DNA of 64,000 nt from Thalassovita taeanensis (GCF_900110775.1 NZ_FOEP01000002.1:248001-312000), one strand, 5' to 3'. Positions 36,091-45,992 are shown, counted from the first letter of the stretch. Notes: generated from the letters alone by a model not told the origin. Made by a program: numbers and translations.

Positions 36091-37035
36091 ATGACTTTGA
36101 CCTTGCCCAGCCCCGCCTCCCCGCTGAAGATCGGCACCCGTGGTTCCCCGCTTGCACTGGCGCAAGCCTATGAGACCCGTGCCCGGCTTTCTACTGCTTT
36201 TGATCTGCCCGAACAGGCGTTCGAGATCGTTGTCATCAAGACGACAGGCGACAGGGTGCTGGATCGCCCGCTGAAAGAAATCGGCGGCAAGGGCTTGTTT
36301 ACAAAGGAAATCGAAGACGCAATGCTGTCGGGCGACATCGACCTCGCCGTGCATTCGATGAAGGATATGCCGGTGGCGCAGCCGGCAGGCCTGCTGCTCG
36401 ATACCTACCTGCCGCGCGAAGATGTCCGCGACGCGTTTGTCTCGCTGGCCGTCGAAACCCTGTCCGACCTGCCCGAAGGCGCCGAAGTTGGCAGCTCCTC
36501 GTTGCGCCGTCGCGCGCAACTGCTGAACGCCTTTCCGCATCTCAAGGTCGTTGAGTTGCGTGGCAACGTGCAGACCCGGCTGAAAAAGCTTGAAAACGGC
36601 GTGGCCCAAGCCACCTTCCTCGCCATGGCCGGCCTCAACCGCCTCGGCATGGCCGACATCGCCCGCTCCGCCATCGCCCCCGAACAGATGCTGCCCGCCG
36701 TCGCGCAGGGTGCCATTGGCATCGAACGCCGTGCCGATGACAGCCGTGCTGCGGCGATGCTCGAAGCAATTCACCATTTGGAAACCGGCCAACGCCTTGC
36801 TGCCGAACGATCTTTTCTGAAAGCTTTGGATGGGTCGTGCGAAACACCGATCGCCGGTCTTGCCGAACTCGATGGCACCACCCTGCGCCTGCGCGGCGAG
36901 GTGCTGCGCCCTGACGGGTCGGAAAAGATCAACGAGGATCGCAGCTGCCCCATCGCCGATGGTCCGGCCCTTGGGCACGAAATGGCGCAGTCACTTCTAT
37001 CGCAAGCAGGCGAAGGCTTCTTCGACTGGCGCTAA
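36091..37035 (+). CDS. hemC: Hydroxymethylbilane synthase (porphobilinogen deaminase)
   Basis: Polymerises four porphobilinogens to hydroxymethylbilane. The 314-residue protein has IGTRGSPLALAQA near the start, the VHSMKDMP motif, GSSSLRRRAQL, and C250 in DGSCETPIAG, to which the dipyrromethane cofactor is attached. An upstream frame is open, but the ATG at 36091 gives the normal length. Divergent from hemE. Confidence 0.96.
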   Translation: MTLTLPSPASPLKIGTRGSPLALAQAYETRARLSTAFDLPEQAFEIVVIKTTGDRVLDRPLKEIGGKGLFTKEIEDAMLSGDIDLAVHSMKDMPVAQPAGLLLDTYLPREDVRDAFVSLAVETLSDLPEGAEVGSSSLRRRAQLLNAFPHLKVVELRGNVQTRLKKLENGVAQATFLAMAGLNRLGMADIARSAIAPEQMLPAVAQGAIGIERRADDSRAAAMLEAIHHLETGQRLAAERSFLKALDGSCETPIAGLAELDGTTLRLRGEVLRPDGSEKINEDRSCPIADGPALGHEMAQSLLSQAGEGFFDWR

Positions 37036-37112
37036 CCGCAGGTCAGATCAGCCGGGCCGCCCAAAACAGGCGGCGCGGCTGGGCATTGAAGCGTATGAAC
37101 GTTCAAAACCCG

Positions 37113-37358
37113 TTACTTCGCGGCCTGCTCCAGCAGCTCGATCCGCGCTTTCAGTGCCTCGTTTTCCTCACGCGCCTTCTGCGCCATGGCGCGAACGGCG
37201 TCGAATTCCTCGCGCGTGACGAAATCACGGTCGGCGACCCAGCGGTCAATCCAACCCTTCATCGCGGTTTCCGCCTCGTCTTTGGCGCCTTGGGCCACGC
37301 CCATCGCATTGGTCATCAGATGTGACATGTCGTCGAAAAATTTGTTACGGGTTTGCAT
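37113..37358 (-). CDS. ubiK: Ubiquinone biosynthesis accessory factor UbiK-like (BMFP family)
   Basis: An 81-residue helical protein of the BMFP/DUF526 family. An N-terminal amphipathic stretch is followed by a C-terminal coiled coil (MAQKAREENEALKARIELLEQ). UbiK in E. coli assists aerobic ubiquinone synthesis and binds lipid. The conserved TREEFDAVRAMAQKAREEN block supports the family. The start at 37358 follows GGAGA; a GTG four codons upstream is possible. Confidence 0.82.
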   Translation of the reverse strand: MQTRNKFFDDMSHLMTNAMGVAQGAKDEAETAMKGWIDRWVADRDFVTREEFDAVRAMAQKAREENEALKARIELLEQAAK

Positions 37359-37454
37359 GTGGGTCTCCACCGTTACAGTCGATTCCTATATGGGGTGCAA
37401 ACCGGTCCGCCACAAGGTTGACTTGCCCCCATTGCCAGAGGCACACAGACGCAC

Positions 37455-38357
37455 ATGCAGGCCATGATCCCCTTCCCCGACATTTCCCCCGAGATCTTCT
37501 CGATTCCCCTATTCGGGTTCGAGTTCGCCCTGCGCTGGTACGCGCTGGCCTATATCGCGGGCATCCTGATCGGCTGGCGCATCGTCGTCGCAGCGGTCAA
37601 ACGCCCAAACCTGTGGCCGAATGATCGCGCCCCCATGACCCCGGCTCAGGTCGAGGATCTGCTCAGCTGGGTCATCCTCGGCATCATCCTCGGCGGGCGC
37701 CTTGGCTTTGTGCTGTTCTATAAACCCGGCTACTATTTACGCAATCCGACCGAGATTCCGATGGTTTGGCAGGGCGGCATGTCGTTCCACGGCGGCTTTC
37801 TCGGCGTGGTGCTGGTGGCGCTGGTGTTCACGGCGCGCCACAAAATCCCGCGCCTGTCGGCAGGTGACGCGCTGGCGCTGGCGGTGCCCACCGGGCTGAT
37901 GCTGGGCCGTATCGCCAACTTCATCAACGCCGAACTGTGGGGACGCCCCACAACCCTGCCGTGGGGTGTGGCCTTTCCCGGCGCGTCGGCCCAAACCTGC
38001 GAAGGCGTGATTGGCCTGTGCGCCCGCCACCCCTCGCAACTCTACGAAGCCGCCCTCGAAGGCCTCGTTCTTGGCCTGCTGCTGCTCTGGCTGGCCTTCC
38101 GCCGCGGCGCGTTGAAAATACCCGGTCAGGTGATGGGCCTTTTCGTCATCGGCTATGGCATCGCCCGTTTTATCGTCGAGTTTTTCAGACAGGCCGATGA
38201 TCAGTTCATCAGCCTCGACAACCCGATGGGCTATGTCGTGCACCTTGGCCCTGCGGGCGTCACCATGGGACAACTGCTGTCGCTGCCGATGATCCTGCTC
38301 GGGCTGGCAATCGTGCTTTATGCGCGCAGGTATGCGCAAACGCGTGCACGCGCATGA
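37455..38357 (+). CDS. lgt: Prolipoprotein diacylglyceryl transferase
   Basis: Attaches diacylglycerol to the lipobox cysteine of prolipoproteins. The 300-residue inner-membrane protein has about seven hydrophobic helices, the conserved histidine in [11 protein letters not shown], the Lgt signature [16 protein letters not shown], and a closing RFIVEFFRQ. It overlaps the following methyltransferase gene by four bases, so lgt, the MidA-type gene and pgeF form one operon. Confidence 0.95.
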   Translation: MQAMIPFPDISPEIFSIPLFGFEFALRWYALAYIAGILIGWRIVVAAVKRPNLWPNDRAPMTPAQVEDLLSWVILGIILGGRLGFVLFYKPGYYLRNPTEIPMVWQGGMSFHGGFLGVVLVALVFTARHKIPRLSAGDALALAVPTGLMLGRIANFINAELWGRPTTLPWGVAFPGASAQTCEGVIGLCARHPSQLYEAALEGLVLGLLLLWLAFRRGALKIPGQVMGLFVIGYGIARFIVEFFRQADDQFISLDNPMGYVVHLGPAGVTMGQLLSLPMILLGLAIVLYARRYAQTRARA

Positions 38358-39415
38358 CGGCGATGCGGCAGCACCTTCTGGCGCGGATCGCGGCCACCGG
38401 CCCGCTCAGCGTCGCCGACTATATGACCGAGTGCCTGCTGCACCCGACGCTGGGCTATTACACTACCCGCGATCCATTTGGCGCGATGGGCGACTTCACC
38501 ACCGCGCCTGAAATCAGCCAGATGTTCGGCGAACTTGTGGGGCTGGCGCTGGCGCAAAGCTGGCTTGATCAGGGCGCCCCCGCCCCCTTCGCTCTGGCCG
38601 AGGCGGGGCCGGGCCGCGGCACCCTTATGGATGACATCCTGCGCGCCACCCGGAATGTGCCCGGCTTTCACGCCGCCATGCGGATCTATCTGATCGAGGC
38701 CTCGCCACTGCTGCGCGCGCGCCAGCTGACCGTGCTGGGCCGCGCCGATGCCAATTGGATCGACCAGATCGACGAGCTGCCCGACCTGCCGCTGTTCTTC
38801 GTCGCCAACGAATTTTTCGACGCCCTGCCGATCCGGCAATTTCAGCGCGACGGCGATGGCTGGCGCGAACGCCGCATCACCGCTCAGGGCAACGACCTGC
38901 ACTTCGCCCTTGGTGGCGTGGCACCACAACCCGCGCTGGCCCACCGCCTTGCCGACACCGCCACCGGTGATCTGGTCGAGATCTGCACCGCCGCCCCGGC
39001 CATGGCGGCCGCTCTGGGCCACTGCATTCAGACCCGCGGCGGCGCCGCCCTGATCATCGACTATGGCGACTGGCGCTCGCAAGGCGACACCCTGCAAGCG
39101 CTGCGCGCGCATGAACCGGTCGATCCGCTCAGCGCCCCCGGCCAATCCGACCTGACCGCGCATGTCGACTTCGAGGCGCTGGCCCTTGCCACCCCCTCGG
39201 CCTACAGCCGCCTGACGCCGCAGGGCCTGTTTCTGGAACGGCTCGGCATCACCGCCCGTGCGCAAACCCTTGCCGACCGGCTCAGCGGTGCCGCGCGCGA
39301 CAGCCTGATCGCCGCACATCGGCGCTTGACGCACCCCGAGGAAATGGGGACGCTCTTCAAAACCCTCGCGCTCTTCCCCAAAGGCGCGACCCCGCCTCCC
39401 GGATTTGCACCATGA
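38354..39415 (+). CDS. MidA/NDUFAF7-type SAM-dependent methyltransferase
   Basis: 353 residues of the DUF185/NDUFAF7 family. The opening [30 protein letters not shown] is diagnostic; [15 protein letters not shown] is the SAM-binding glycine motif, and [15 protein letters not shown] follows. Mitochondrial NDUFAF7 methylates an arginine of a complex I subunit during assembly; bacterial members probably modify a protein arginine too. Joined by ATGA overlaps to lgt and pgeF. Confidence 0.9.
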   Translation: MTAMRQHLLARIAATGPLSVADYMTECLLHPTLGYYTTRDPFGAMGDFTTAPEISQMFGELVGLALAQSWLDQGAPAPFALAEAGPGRGTLMDDILRATRNVPGFHAAMRIYLIEASPLLRARQLTVLGRADANWIDQIDELPDLPLFFVANEFFDALPIRQFQRDGDGWRERRITAQGNDLHFALGGVAPQPALAHRLADTATGDLVEICTAAPAMAAALGHCIQTRGGAALIIDYGDWRSQGDTLQALRAHEPVDPLSAPGQSDLTAHVDFEALALATPSAYSRLTPQGLFLERLGITARAQTLADRLSGAARDSLIAAHRRLTHPEEMGTLFKTLALFPKGATPPPGFAP

Positions 39416-40167
39416 CTTTGGAAATTCTGACTTCTGACAGCCTGAACGGCATCCGCCACGGATTTTTCACCCGCAAGGGCGGCGCCTCCTCCGGCGTGTT
39501 TCAGGGGCTGAACTGCGGGCAAGGGTCGTCGGACCAATCCGAGATTGTCGCCATCAACCGCGCGCGCGTTGCGGCGGCGATGGGTCTGCCGGTCGAACAG
39601 ATGGTCGGCGTGCATCAGGTGCATTCCACCGACGTTCATACAGTCGAAATACCGACGCAATACCGACCCAAAGCCGACGCCCTTGTCACGGCCACGCCGG
39701 GGGTCGCCCTGTCGATTCTGACCGCAGATTGCCAGCCGGTTTTATTCGCCGACAGCACCGCCCGCGTGATCGGTGCCGCCCATGCGGGCTGGCGCGGAGC
39801 GCTTGAGGGCGTGCTGGAAGCCACGCTTGACGCGATGCAGGCGCTGGGGGCCAAACCTGAAAACATCACCGCCGTCATCGGCCCCTCGATCAGTCAGCGC
39901 GCCTATGAGGTCGGGCCCGAGTTTCTTGACGATTTCATCGCTGATGATGTTGATAATACAAAGTTTTTCTCGAACGGGCGTGGCGACCGGATGTTGTTCG
40001 ACCTGCCCGCCTACGGCCTGCACCGCTTGCGCCGCGCTGGCGTGGGACTGGCGCAATGGACCCGCCACTGCACCTACAGCGACCCGGATCGGTTCTATTC
40101 CTACCGCCGGACCACCCATGAAGGCGAAGCTGATTATGGGCGTCTGATCTCGGTTATCCGCCTGTAA
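39412..40167 (+). CDS. pgeF: Peptidoglycan editing factor / laccase-domain protein
   Basis: A 251-residue YfiH/DUF152 protein. GFFTRKGGASSGVFQGLN, the metal-binding LTADCQPVLF and AHAGWRGALEGVLEAT segments are intact. E. coli PgeF removes misincorporated amino acids from peptidoglycan precursors; other members have purine nucleoside activities. It is the last gene of the lgt operon. Confidence 0.92.
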   Translation: MTLEILTSDSLNGIRHGFFTRKGGASSGVFQGLNCGQGSSDQSEIVAINRARVAAAMGLPVEQMVGVHQVHSTDVHTVEIPTQYRPKADALVTATPGVALSILTADCQPVLFADSTARVIGAAHAGWRGALEGVLEATLDAMQALGAKPENITAVIGPSISQRAYEVGPEFLDDFIADDVDNTKFFSNGRGDRMLFDLPAYGLHRLRRAGVGLAQWTRHCTYSDPDRFYSYRRTTHEGEADYGRLISVIRL

Positions 40168-40425
40168 CGGCGCCCCCGCGCCATTTGTTTGCCCCATTCC
40201 CGACCGAATGCCGCACAGTTCGGATCAAAAGCGCCCTCGCTACATCTGTTTATTCATTGATTCCAAACGATTGACGCATTTCCACCTATGGCTGTGGCTG
40301 TCGGGAAAGCCCACCGTATTTGCCCGATTATTCCCTGCCCTTGCCAAAACAAAGCCGCATTGGAAGCTCATATTGTTTCCCAACCCGGCGCAAAAGACGC
40401 CGTCAGATTCAGAAGGAGCAGCACG

Positions 40426-40560
40426 ATGCAAAAACAGAAACGCTGGATGAAATCGGCAATCGAAACCTCCAAAGCCGAAATGCCCGCCCTGCCTTGGGCC
40501 CGCGGCAACCGCCGTCTGAACAAAGCTGCTGCGAAGCCGGGCAAACTGCGCACCGCATGA
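40426..40560 (+). CDS. Conserved-looking 44-residue basic protein
   Basis: A short frame with an excellent ribosome-binding site (AGAAGGAG) nine bases before the ATG. The protein is strongly basic, with a predicted N-terminal helix (QKRWMKSAIETSK), a MPALPWARG turn and a Lys/Arg/Ala tail. It stands alone in its own intergenic space after pgeF, which argues for an independent gene. I recognise no characterised function. RNA or ribosome binding is possible from charge alone. Confidence 0.7.
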   Translation: MQKQKRWMKSAIETSKAEMPALPWARGNRRLNKAAAKPGKLRTA

Positions 40561-40898
40561 AGCCCGCATATTGAGTTTTGACCGCAAGGTCTCAAAGTAT
40601 TTCAGAGTGCCCTTTTAATCAGTCTCAGGAGCCGCACCGATCCCCGGGGCGGCTCTTACTGATTCTGCGTATCGCTCCAGCGAACCGAATCAGAATGTGG
40701 CGACCGCGTTCTCGGATCAGCAACAAAGCGATCTCAGCCCGACGTTTCCCGTCCTATTTGCCGCCAATACCCCGGTTTTTTTGACAACTCATGCAGATTT
40801 TTCCCATTGTGTACCTTCTTCAGATGGAATTTTTAATGTCCTTCTGTCGTTGTCGGTGGGGGCCGACGCGGATGTGACGCACACAATAGGTGACGTGC
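40561..40898. other. Intergenic region upstream of the Hint-domain gene
   Basis: 338 bases without a supported gene. It holds a hairpin GACC-GCAA-GGTC near 40580, a GC hairpin with GAGCCGC arms at 40629-40655, and a TTGACA at 40781-40786 that could be the -35 box for the Hint gene, although the following -10 region (CATTGT, 18-base spacing) is weak. Confidence 0.5.
40629..40657 (+). terminator. Hairpin after the 44-residue gene
   Basis: GAGCCGC (40629-40635) and GCGGCTC (40649-40655) form a stem with a palindromic GC loop, followed by TT only. It may end the small-gene transcript. Confidence 0.4.
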
Positions 40899-41675
40899 AT
40901 GACGAGTATCCCGCCCCTGACCGGCTTTCGGAACGAACAATTTTCGACCACGCGCACACAGCGCCCCACGACCCACCATACCCCGCGAAAGCCAGCGCTG
41001 ATGCGCCGCTATGACGTGACCTATCTTGGGTCGAGCGGTCGCACCGAATGGCAGAACTTCGTCGCGCCAGCGAATGCGACTTTCGAATCGGCCTTCTCGG
41101 CTTTTGCGCGCGGCACCCTGATCCGGACCACCGACGGCCCCTGCGCGGTCGAGGATCTGGACCCTGGCATGATGATTGAAACACACGAGTTCGGCCCGCA
41201 ACCGCTGCAATGGCTGGGCTCGATGCAGATCATCCCGAACGCGCCCGTGGACACGCCTGAACAGACCCGCCTGACGCGAATCATGCCTGATACCTTCGGG
41301 ATCGGCAGGCCGATATCAGACCTGATGATCGGCCCCGGCGCACGCTTGTTGCGGCATGTGCCCGGCGGCGAGCCGGATCAGGATGAACTGACCCCGGTCA
41401 GCAATGTTGTCGATGGTGATGGGGTTTTCCAAATCACGCCGCCGATGCCCGTACAGGTTCATCACCTGTGCCTGCCTCGCCACGCGACCATCTTTGTCGG
41501 CGGACTGCGCATGGAAAGCTATCATCCCGGCGAAGGCTTTGCCGAACTACTGGGGCCAAATATGCTCAAATTATTCCTGTCGCTGTTCCCGCATATCCAG
41601 AGCCTTCAGGATTTTGGCACCATGGCCTATCTCCACAGCCGGTCCTTGCAACGTGGACAGCTTTCGTTGGTGTAA
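40899..41675 (+). CDS. Hint-domain (intein-like) protein
   Basis: 258 residues. After about 65 residues comes a Hint module: SAFARGTLIRTTDGPCAVEDLDPG, then HEFGPQPLQWLGSM, SDLMIGPGARLLRH and a histidine-rich VQVHHLCLPRHATIFVGG, ending near MESYHPG. In self-processing Hint domains a Cys or Ser stands before the GT; here alanine and arginine occupy that region, so autocatalysis is doubtful. Roseobacter genomes carry many such proteins of unknown role. The ATG at 40899 is favoured over an in-frame GTG at 40890. Confidence 0.8.
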   Translation: MTSIPPLTGFRNEQFSTTRTQRPTTHHTPRKPALMRRYDVTYLGSSGRTEWQNFVAPANATFESAFSAFARGTLIRTTDGPCAVEDLDPGMMIETHEFGPQPLQWLGSMQIIPNAPVDTPEQTRLTRIMPDTFGIGRPISDLMIGPGARLLRHVPGGEPDQDELTPVSNVVDGDGVFQITPPMPVQVHHLCLPRHATIFVGGLRMESYHPGEGFAELLGPNMLKLFLSLFPHIQSLQDFGTMAYLHSRSLQRGQLSLV

Positions 41676-41723
41676 CCCGCGAAACACGCAGTTCAGCCCT
41701 TTCCGCAGGATCAAACCAACTGA

Positions 41724-42224
41724 TCAGGCCATACGGCTGAGCCGCTCTTCCAGCACCTCGAACGGTACGCCGGGTTCGTCCTTGGCGCCCCGAATCACCA
41801 AACTGGTCTTGACCGAGGCCACATTGTGCGCGGTCAGCAATTGCGAGGTCAGAAAGCTCTGAAAAGTGCTCAGATCAGGCGCCACGCATTTGAGGATGAA
41901 ATCCACCTCGCCGTTCAGCATGTGGCACTCGCGCACCAGCGGCCAGTTCCGGCACAGGGTCTCGAACGCGCTCAGATCCGCCTCTGCCTGACTTTGCAGC
42001 CCAACCATGGCATAGACTTGAACCTCGAACCCCAGTTCGCGCGCATCGACATCGGCATGATACCCGCGGATGAAACCGGCCTCTTCCAGCGTGCGCACAC
42101 GCCGCAGACAGGGCGGGGCAGAAATGCCAACGCGCTTGGCCAGTTCCACGTTGGTCATCCGACCATCTGCCTGCAACTCAGCTAGTATTTTGCGATCAAT
42201 GGGATCAAGCCGCGTTGTGGGCAT
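41724..42224 (-). CDS. Lrp/AsnC family transcriptional regulator
   Basis: A 166-residue regulator. The N-terminal helix-turn-helix ([28 protein letters not shown]) leads into the RAM effector domain, with the usual REDFILK-like segment here written as [13 protein letters not shown]. It is divergent from trxB across 196 bases, a pairing common in alphaproteobacteria. The effector amino acid is unknown. Confidence 0.92.
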   Translation of the reverse strand: MPTTRLDPIDRKILAELQADGRMTNVELAKRVGISAPPCLRRVRTLEEAGFIRGYHADVDARELGFEVQVYAMVGLQSQAEADLSAFETLCRNWPLVRECHMLNGEVDFILKCVAPDLSTFQSFLTSQLLTAHNVASVKTSLVIRGAKDEPGVPFEVLEERLSRMA

Positions 42225-42420
42225 CGTGGTCCTCCTGTGGAACAGTTTCTTATACCACCCAGAGCTGCCCGCGCAAGATTCTTTCCCCTTGGCGCAAGAT
42301 CATTGCGGAATATTCGCATTTGTGCTGTTTTTCCGATTTCTCACCCAAGCCCTTCCCCCCGGTTCCACTGGCGACTATATGAATTTACGGTTCAAAAAAT
42401 CGCAAACGAAGGGGGCCCCC

Positions 42421-43365
42421 ATGGCCGAGACACGTCACACATCGGTACTGATCATCGGCTCTGGGCCTGCGGGCTATACCGCTGGGGTCTATGCCAGCCG
42501 AGCGATGCTCTCGCCCATTCTGGTGCAGGGGATCGAGCCGGGCGGGCAGCTGACCACCACGACCGAAGTAGAAAACTGGCCCGGCCTGACCGAAGTTCAG
42601 GGCCCCGACCTCATGATCCAGATGGAGGCGCACGCCAAGGCGATGGGCTGCGAAATCATCGGCGATATCATCATGTCGCTGGACACCACGGCGCGCCCCT
42701 TTACCGCAATTGGCGATAGCGGCACGATCTATACGGCCGATGCTGTTATTCTGGCGACGGGCGCGCGCGCCAAGTGGCTGGGGCTGCCCTCGGAAGACGC
42801 CTATAAGGGCTTCGGCGTATCGGCCTGCGCTACCTGCGATGGCTTTTTCTATCGCGGTCAGGAAATCGTGGTCATCGGTGGCGGCAATACGGCCGTCGAA
42901 GAGGCGCTGTTCCTGACCAACTTCGCCTCAAAGGTCACACTGATCCATCGTCGCGACGAATTGCGCGCAGAAAAAATCCTGATCGATCGGTTGATGAAGA
43001 ATCCCAAGATTGAACCGTTGTGGTTCCATCAGCTTGACGAAGTTGTGGGCGAAGATAACCCCAAAGGCGTCACCGCCGTGCGTGTGAAGCATGTGAAAAC
43101 CGGCGAAATCACCGAGATCCCCTGCAAGGGCGTATTTGTCGCCATTGGCCACGCGCCTGCCAACGAATTGGTCAAGGATGTGCTTGAGCTGCACAATGGC
43201 GGCTATGTCACCGTCAAACCGGGCAGCACCGAAACCTCGATTCCCGGCATTTTCGCCGCAGGCGACCTGACGGATCACAAATATCGGCAGGCTGTAACCT
43301 CAGCCGGAATGGGGTGTATGGCGGCGCTGGACGCTGAACGCTTTATTGCCGAAAATGCGGTATAA
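42421..43365 (+). CDS. trxB: Thioredoxin-disulfide reductase
   Basis: Reduces thioredoxin with NADPH through FAD. The 314-residue protein has the FAD site [16 protein letters not shown], redox pair C136-A-T-C139, the NADPH motif [14 protein letters not shown], and the final [21 protein letters not shown]. The ATG follows an A/G-rich GAAGGGGGC stretch. Divergent from the Lrp-type gene and upstream of the sulfate-activation gene. Confidence 0.96.
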   Translation: MAETRHTSVLIIGSGPAGYTAGVYASRAMLSPILVQGIEPGGQLTTTTEVENWPGLTEVQGPDLMIQMEAHAKAMGCEIIGDIIMSLDTTARPFTAIGDSGTIYTADAVILATGARAKWLGLPSEDAYKGFGVSACATCDGFFYRGQEIVVIGGGNTAVEEALFLTNFASKVTLIHRRDELRAEKILIDRLMKNPKIEPLWFHQLDEVVGEDNPKGVTAVRVKHVKTGEITEIPCKGVFVAIGHAPANELVKDVLELHNGGYVTVKPGSTETSIPGIFAAGDLTDHKYRQAVTSAGMGCMAALDAERFIAENAV

Positions 43366-43436
43366 ACGTCCCATTTTTGGCAAATAGGCGGCACTTTTAC
43401 CCGTTTTTCGCCGATCTCGGAATGATGTCTTGAAAA

Positions 43437-43461
43437 CGGACCGCTACAAGGTCTAGGTCCG
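43437..43461. promoter_or_regulatory. Inverted repeat upstream of sat-cysC
   Basis: CGGACC (43437-43442) and GGTCCG (43456-43461) form perfect 6-bp arms around 13 bases, directly after a TTGAAA (43430-43435). It is 62 bases before the start codon. It has no T run, so an operator is more likely than a terminator; the regulator is unknown. Confidence 0.4.
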
Positions 43462-43522
43462 CTTGCGTAATGTGTTCCCCTGCACCGCGTGCGACTGAAA
43501 TTGCATACCGAGAGTTATCCAG

Positions 43523-45229
43523 ATGTATACGTCCAATCTTGCTCCGATTTCGGAGCTTTATGTATCTTACGAGTCAGCCCAGAAATTGAAGATTGAGGCC
43601 GCAAACCTCATCAGTTGGGATCTGACCCCTCGCCAGATTTGTGATCTGGAACTCTTGATGAATGGCGGTTTCAACCCGCTCAAGGGCTTCCTGAGCGAAG
43701 AAGACTACGACGGCGTTGTCGAAAACATGCGTACAGCAGACGGCGCACTGTGGCCGATTCCGATCAACTTGGATGTGTCTGAGAAATTCGCCGAAACTCT
43801 CGAACTGGGGCAGGATATTGCGCTGCGCGACCAGGAAGGCGTGATCCTCGCCACCATGACCGTCACCGATCGCTGGGAGCCGAACAAGGCTCGTGAAGCG
43901 GAAAAGGTGTTTGGCGCTGATGACGACGCCCATCCGGCCGTCAACTATCTGCATAACCAGGCCGGAAAGATCTATCTCGGCGGTCCCGTGACCGGAATTC
44001 AGCAGCCCGTTCACTATGATTTTCGCGGTCGCCGCGACACCCCGAATGAATTGCGCGCCTATTTCCGCAAGCTGGGCTGGCGCAAGGTTGTCGCTTTCCA
44101 GACCCGGAACCCGCTGCACCGTGCGCATCAGGAACTGACCTTCCGCGCCGCCAAAGAAGCGCAGGCAAACCTGCTGATCCATCCCGTCGTTGGTCTGACA
44201 AAACCCGGCGATGTCGATCACTTCACCCGCGTGCGCTGCTACGAGGCGGTTCTGGACAAATATCCGGCGGCCACCACCACCATGTCGCTGCTGAACTTGG
44301 CCATGCGTATGGCTGGCCCGCGTGAAGCGGTCTGGCACGGCCTGATCCGCGCCAACCACGGCTGCACCCACTTCATCGTTGGCCGCGACCACGCCGGCCC
44401 CGGTAAGAACTCGGCTGGCGAAGATTTCTATGGCCCCTATGACGCGCAGGAACTGTTCGCCGCCCATCAAGAGGAAATGGGCATCGAAATGGTCGACTTC
44501 AAACATATGGTTTGGGTCGCCGAGCGTGCACAATACGAACCCGCAGACGAGATCGAAGAAGGCGTAACCGTCCTCAACATCTCGGGCACCGAGCTGCGCC
44601 GCCGTCTGGCCGAAGGTCTGGAAATCCCCGAGTGGTTCTCCTTCCCCGAGGTGGTGACCGAGCTGCGCAAGACCAGACCGCCGCGGGCCAAACAAGGCTT
44701 CACCGTCTTTTTCACCGGCTTCTCCGGCTCAGGAAAATCGACCATCGCCAACGCGCTGATGGTCAAACTGATGGAAATGGGCGGGCGCCCGGTGACGCTT
44801 CTTGATGGCGACATCGTGCGGAAAAACCTCAGCTCCGAGCTGGGCTTCTCGAAAGAGCACCGCGACCTGAACATCCGCCGCATCGGTTATGTCGCGTCCG
44901 AGATCACCAAAAACGGCGGCATCGCCATCTGTGCCCCAATCGCGCCCTACGCCACGACGCGTCGCGCGGTGCGCGAGGATGTCGAACAATTCGGTGCCTT
45001 CATCGAAGTGCACGTCGCCACCTCGATCGAGGAATGCGAAAAGCGCGACCGCAAGGGCCTCTACAAGCTGGCGCGCGAAGGCAAGATCAAGGAGTTCACT
45101 GGCATCTCTGACCCATACGACGTGCCCGTGTCACCCGAATTGCGGATCGAGACCGAAGGCACAGACGTCGACAACTGCGCCCATCAGGTTCTTCTGAAGC
45201 TGGAAAGCTTGGGCCTGATCGCGGATTAA
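43523..45229 (+). CDS. sat-cysC: Bifunctional sulfate adenylyltransferase / APS kinase
   Basis: 568 residues combining two enzymes that turn sulfate into PAPS. Residues 1 to about 390 are ATP sulfurylase with RNPLHRAHQE at 195-204 and GRDHAGPGK near 290. Residues from about 395 are APS kinase with the P-loop G399-FSGSGKST407 and the DGDIVRKNLSSELGFS substrate motif. The fused form is common in roseobacters and replaces the CysDN pair. A strong terminator follows. Confidence 0.95.
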   Translation: MYTSNLAPISELYVSYESAQKLKIEAANLISWDLTPRQICDLELLMNGGFNPLKGFLSEEDYDGVVENMRTADGALWPIPINLDVSEKFAETLELGQDIALRDQEGVILATMTVTDRWEPNKAREAEKVFGADDDAHPAVNYLHNQAGKIYLGGPVTGIQQPVHYDFRGRRDTPNELRAYFRKLGWRKVVAFQTRNPLHRAHQELTFRAAKEAQANLLIHPVVGLTKPGDVDHFTRVRCYEAVLDKYPAATTTMSLLNLAMRMAGPREAVWHGLIRANHGCTHFIVGRDHAGPGKNSAGEDFYGPYDAQELFAAHQEEMGIEMVDFKHMVWVAERAQYEPADEIEEGVTVLNISGTELRRRLAEGLEIPEWFSFPEVVTELRKTRPPRAKQGFTVFFTGFSGSGKSTIANALMVKLMEMGGRPVTLLDGDIVRKNLSSELGFSKEHRDLNIRRIGYVASEITKNGGIAICAPIAPYATTRRAVREDVEQFGAFIEVHVATSIEECEKRDRKGLYKLAREGKIKEFTGISDPYDVPVSPELRIETEGTDVDNCAHQVLLKLESLGLIAD

Positions 45230-45254
45230 GCACCCGCGCCCAATGCCGCATTAA

Positions 45255-45287
45255 AAAACGCCGTCCCTATCAGAGGGGCGGCGTTTT
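45255..45287 (+). terminator. Rho-independent terminator of sat-cysC
   Basis: AAAACGCCGTCCCT (45255-45268) pairs with AGGGGCGGCGTTTT (45274-45287) with one G-T wobble and a five-base loop. The A and T ends allow termination in both directions. Confidence 0.85.
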
Positions 45288-45346
45288 CAATTTCTACACC
45301 AGTCAAGTCGTGCCGCATTCCAACCGCACCGACCACCGCAACTTGG

Positions 45347-45574
45347 TTAGTGAACGGTTACAGGGGCCAGATCATTCTGGCGTGCCAGCAAAAAGGCCAT
45401 CTTCCGGTCCTTGACCAGCGCCAGCCGCTCACCTTCGGCACTGTGCACAGCGTAAAGCGTGTCGGCACCCTCAGCCTGCTCTCGAATTTCTTCAGGCAGA
45501 TCCACAACTTTCACCGGCCGGACATAAACGATGGGGTTTTCGCCTTCATCGCCAAAATCATATTTCACATCCAT
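45347..45574 (-). CDS. DUF1150 family protein
   Basis: A 75-residue acidic protein. The core VYVRPVKVVDLPEEI and ALVKDRKMAFLLARQNDLAPV are typical of DUF1150, a small alphaproteobacterial family usually found beside small heat-shock proteins. It lies four bases after hsp20 and is probably co-transcribed. Its molecular role is not known. Confidence 0.85.
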   Translation of the reverse strand: MDVKYDFGDEGENPIVYVRPVKVVDLPEEIREQAEGADTLYAVHSAEGERLALVKDRKMAFLLARQNDLAPVTVH

Positions 45575-45578
45575 GCCT

Positions 45579-45992
45579 TCACCCTTTCCTGATCATGATT
45601 GTCTGCACCACGGTTTCCGGCTGCGCGCGCGTCAGATCGACATGCAGCAGACCATTCTCCATGACAGCTTCGCCTACCTCAACGCCATCAGCCAACACGA
45701 ACGAGCGCTGAAACTGCCGTGCCGCGATCCCGCGATGCAGGAATACGCGCCCCTCGGCGTCATCGTTCTGACGACCGCGAATCACCAACTGACGGTCCTC
45801 GACCGTAATCGCCAGATCCTCTTCAGCAAATCCGGCCACAGCTAACGTGATCCGATAGGAATTGGCCGAGGTCTGTTCGATATTGAACGGCGGATACCCT
45901 TCATTGCCGGATTTCGCATTGCGCTCCAGCAGCCGTTCCAACTGGTCAAACCCCAGCAAATAGGGGTGCGACCCCAAGGTAAGTTTTGTCAT
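45579..45992 (-). CDS. Small heat-shock protein Hsp20 (IbpA-like)
   Basis: A 137-residue alpha-crystallin chaperone that holds unfolded proteins. YPPFNIEQTSANSYRITLAVAGF opens the alpha-crystallin domain, and FQRSFVLADGVEVGEAVMENGLLHVDL closes it; a short C-terminal tail follows, without an obvious IxI motif except TIMI. The start at 45992 follows GAGGAC. A sigma-32-type promoter candidate lies at 46060-46090. Confidence 0.93.
   Translation of the reverse strand: MTKLTLGSHPYLLGFDQLERLLERNAKSGNEGYPPFNIEQTSANSYRITLAVAGFAEEDLAITVEDRQLVIRGRQNDDAEGRVFLHRGIAARQFQRSFVLADGVEVGEAVMENGLLHVDLTRAQPETVVQTIMIRKG

Noticed and set aside
37050-37081. GC-rich hairpin after hemC as a terminator
   Set aside because: The stem is plausible but imperfect and no T run follows, so it was not listed as a terminator.
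40208-40450. An 80-residue frame before the 44-residue gene
   Set aside because: No ribosome-binding site and no protein-like pattern; the better-supported start at 40426 is in a different frame.
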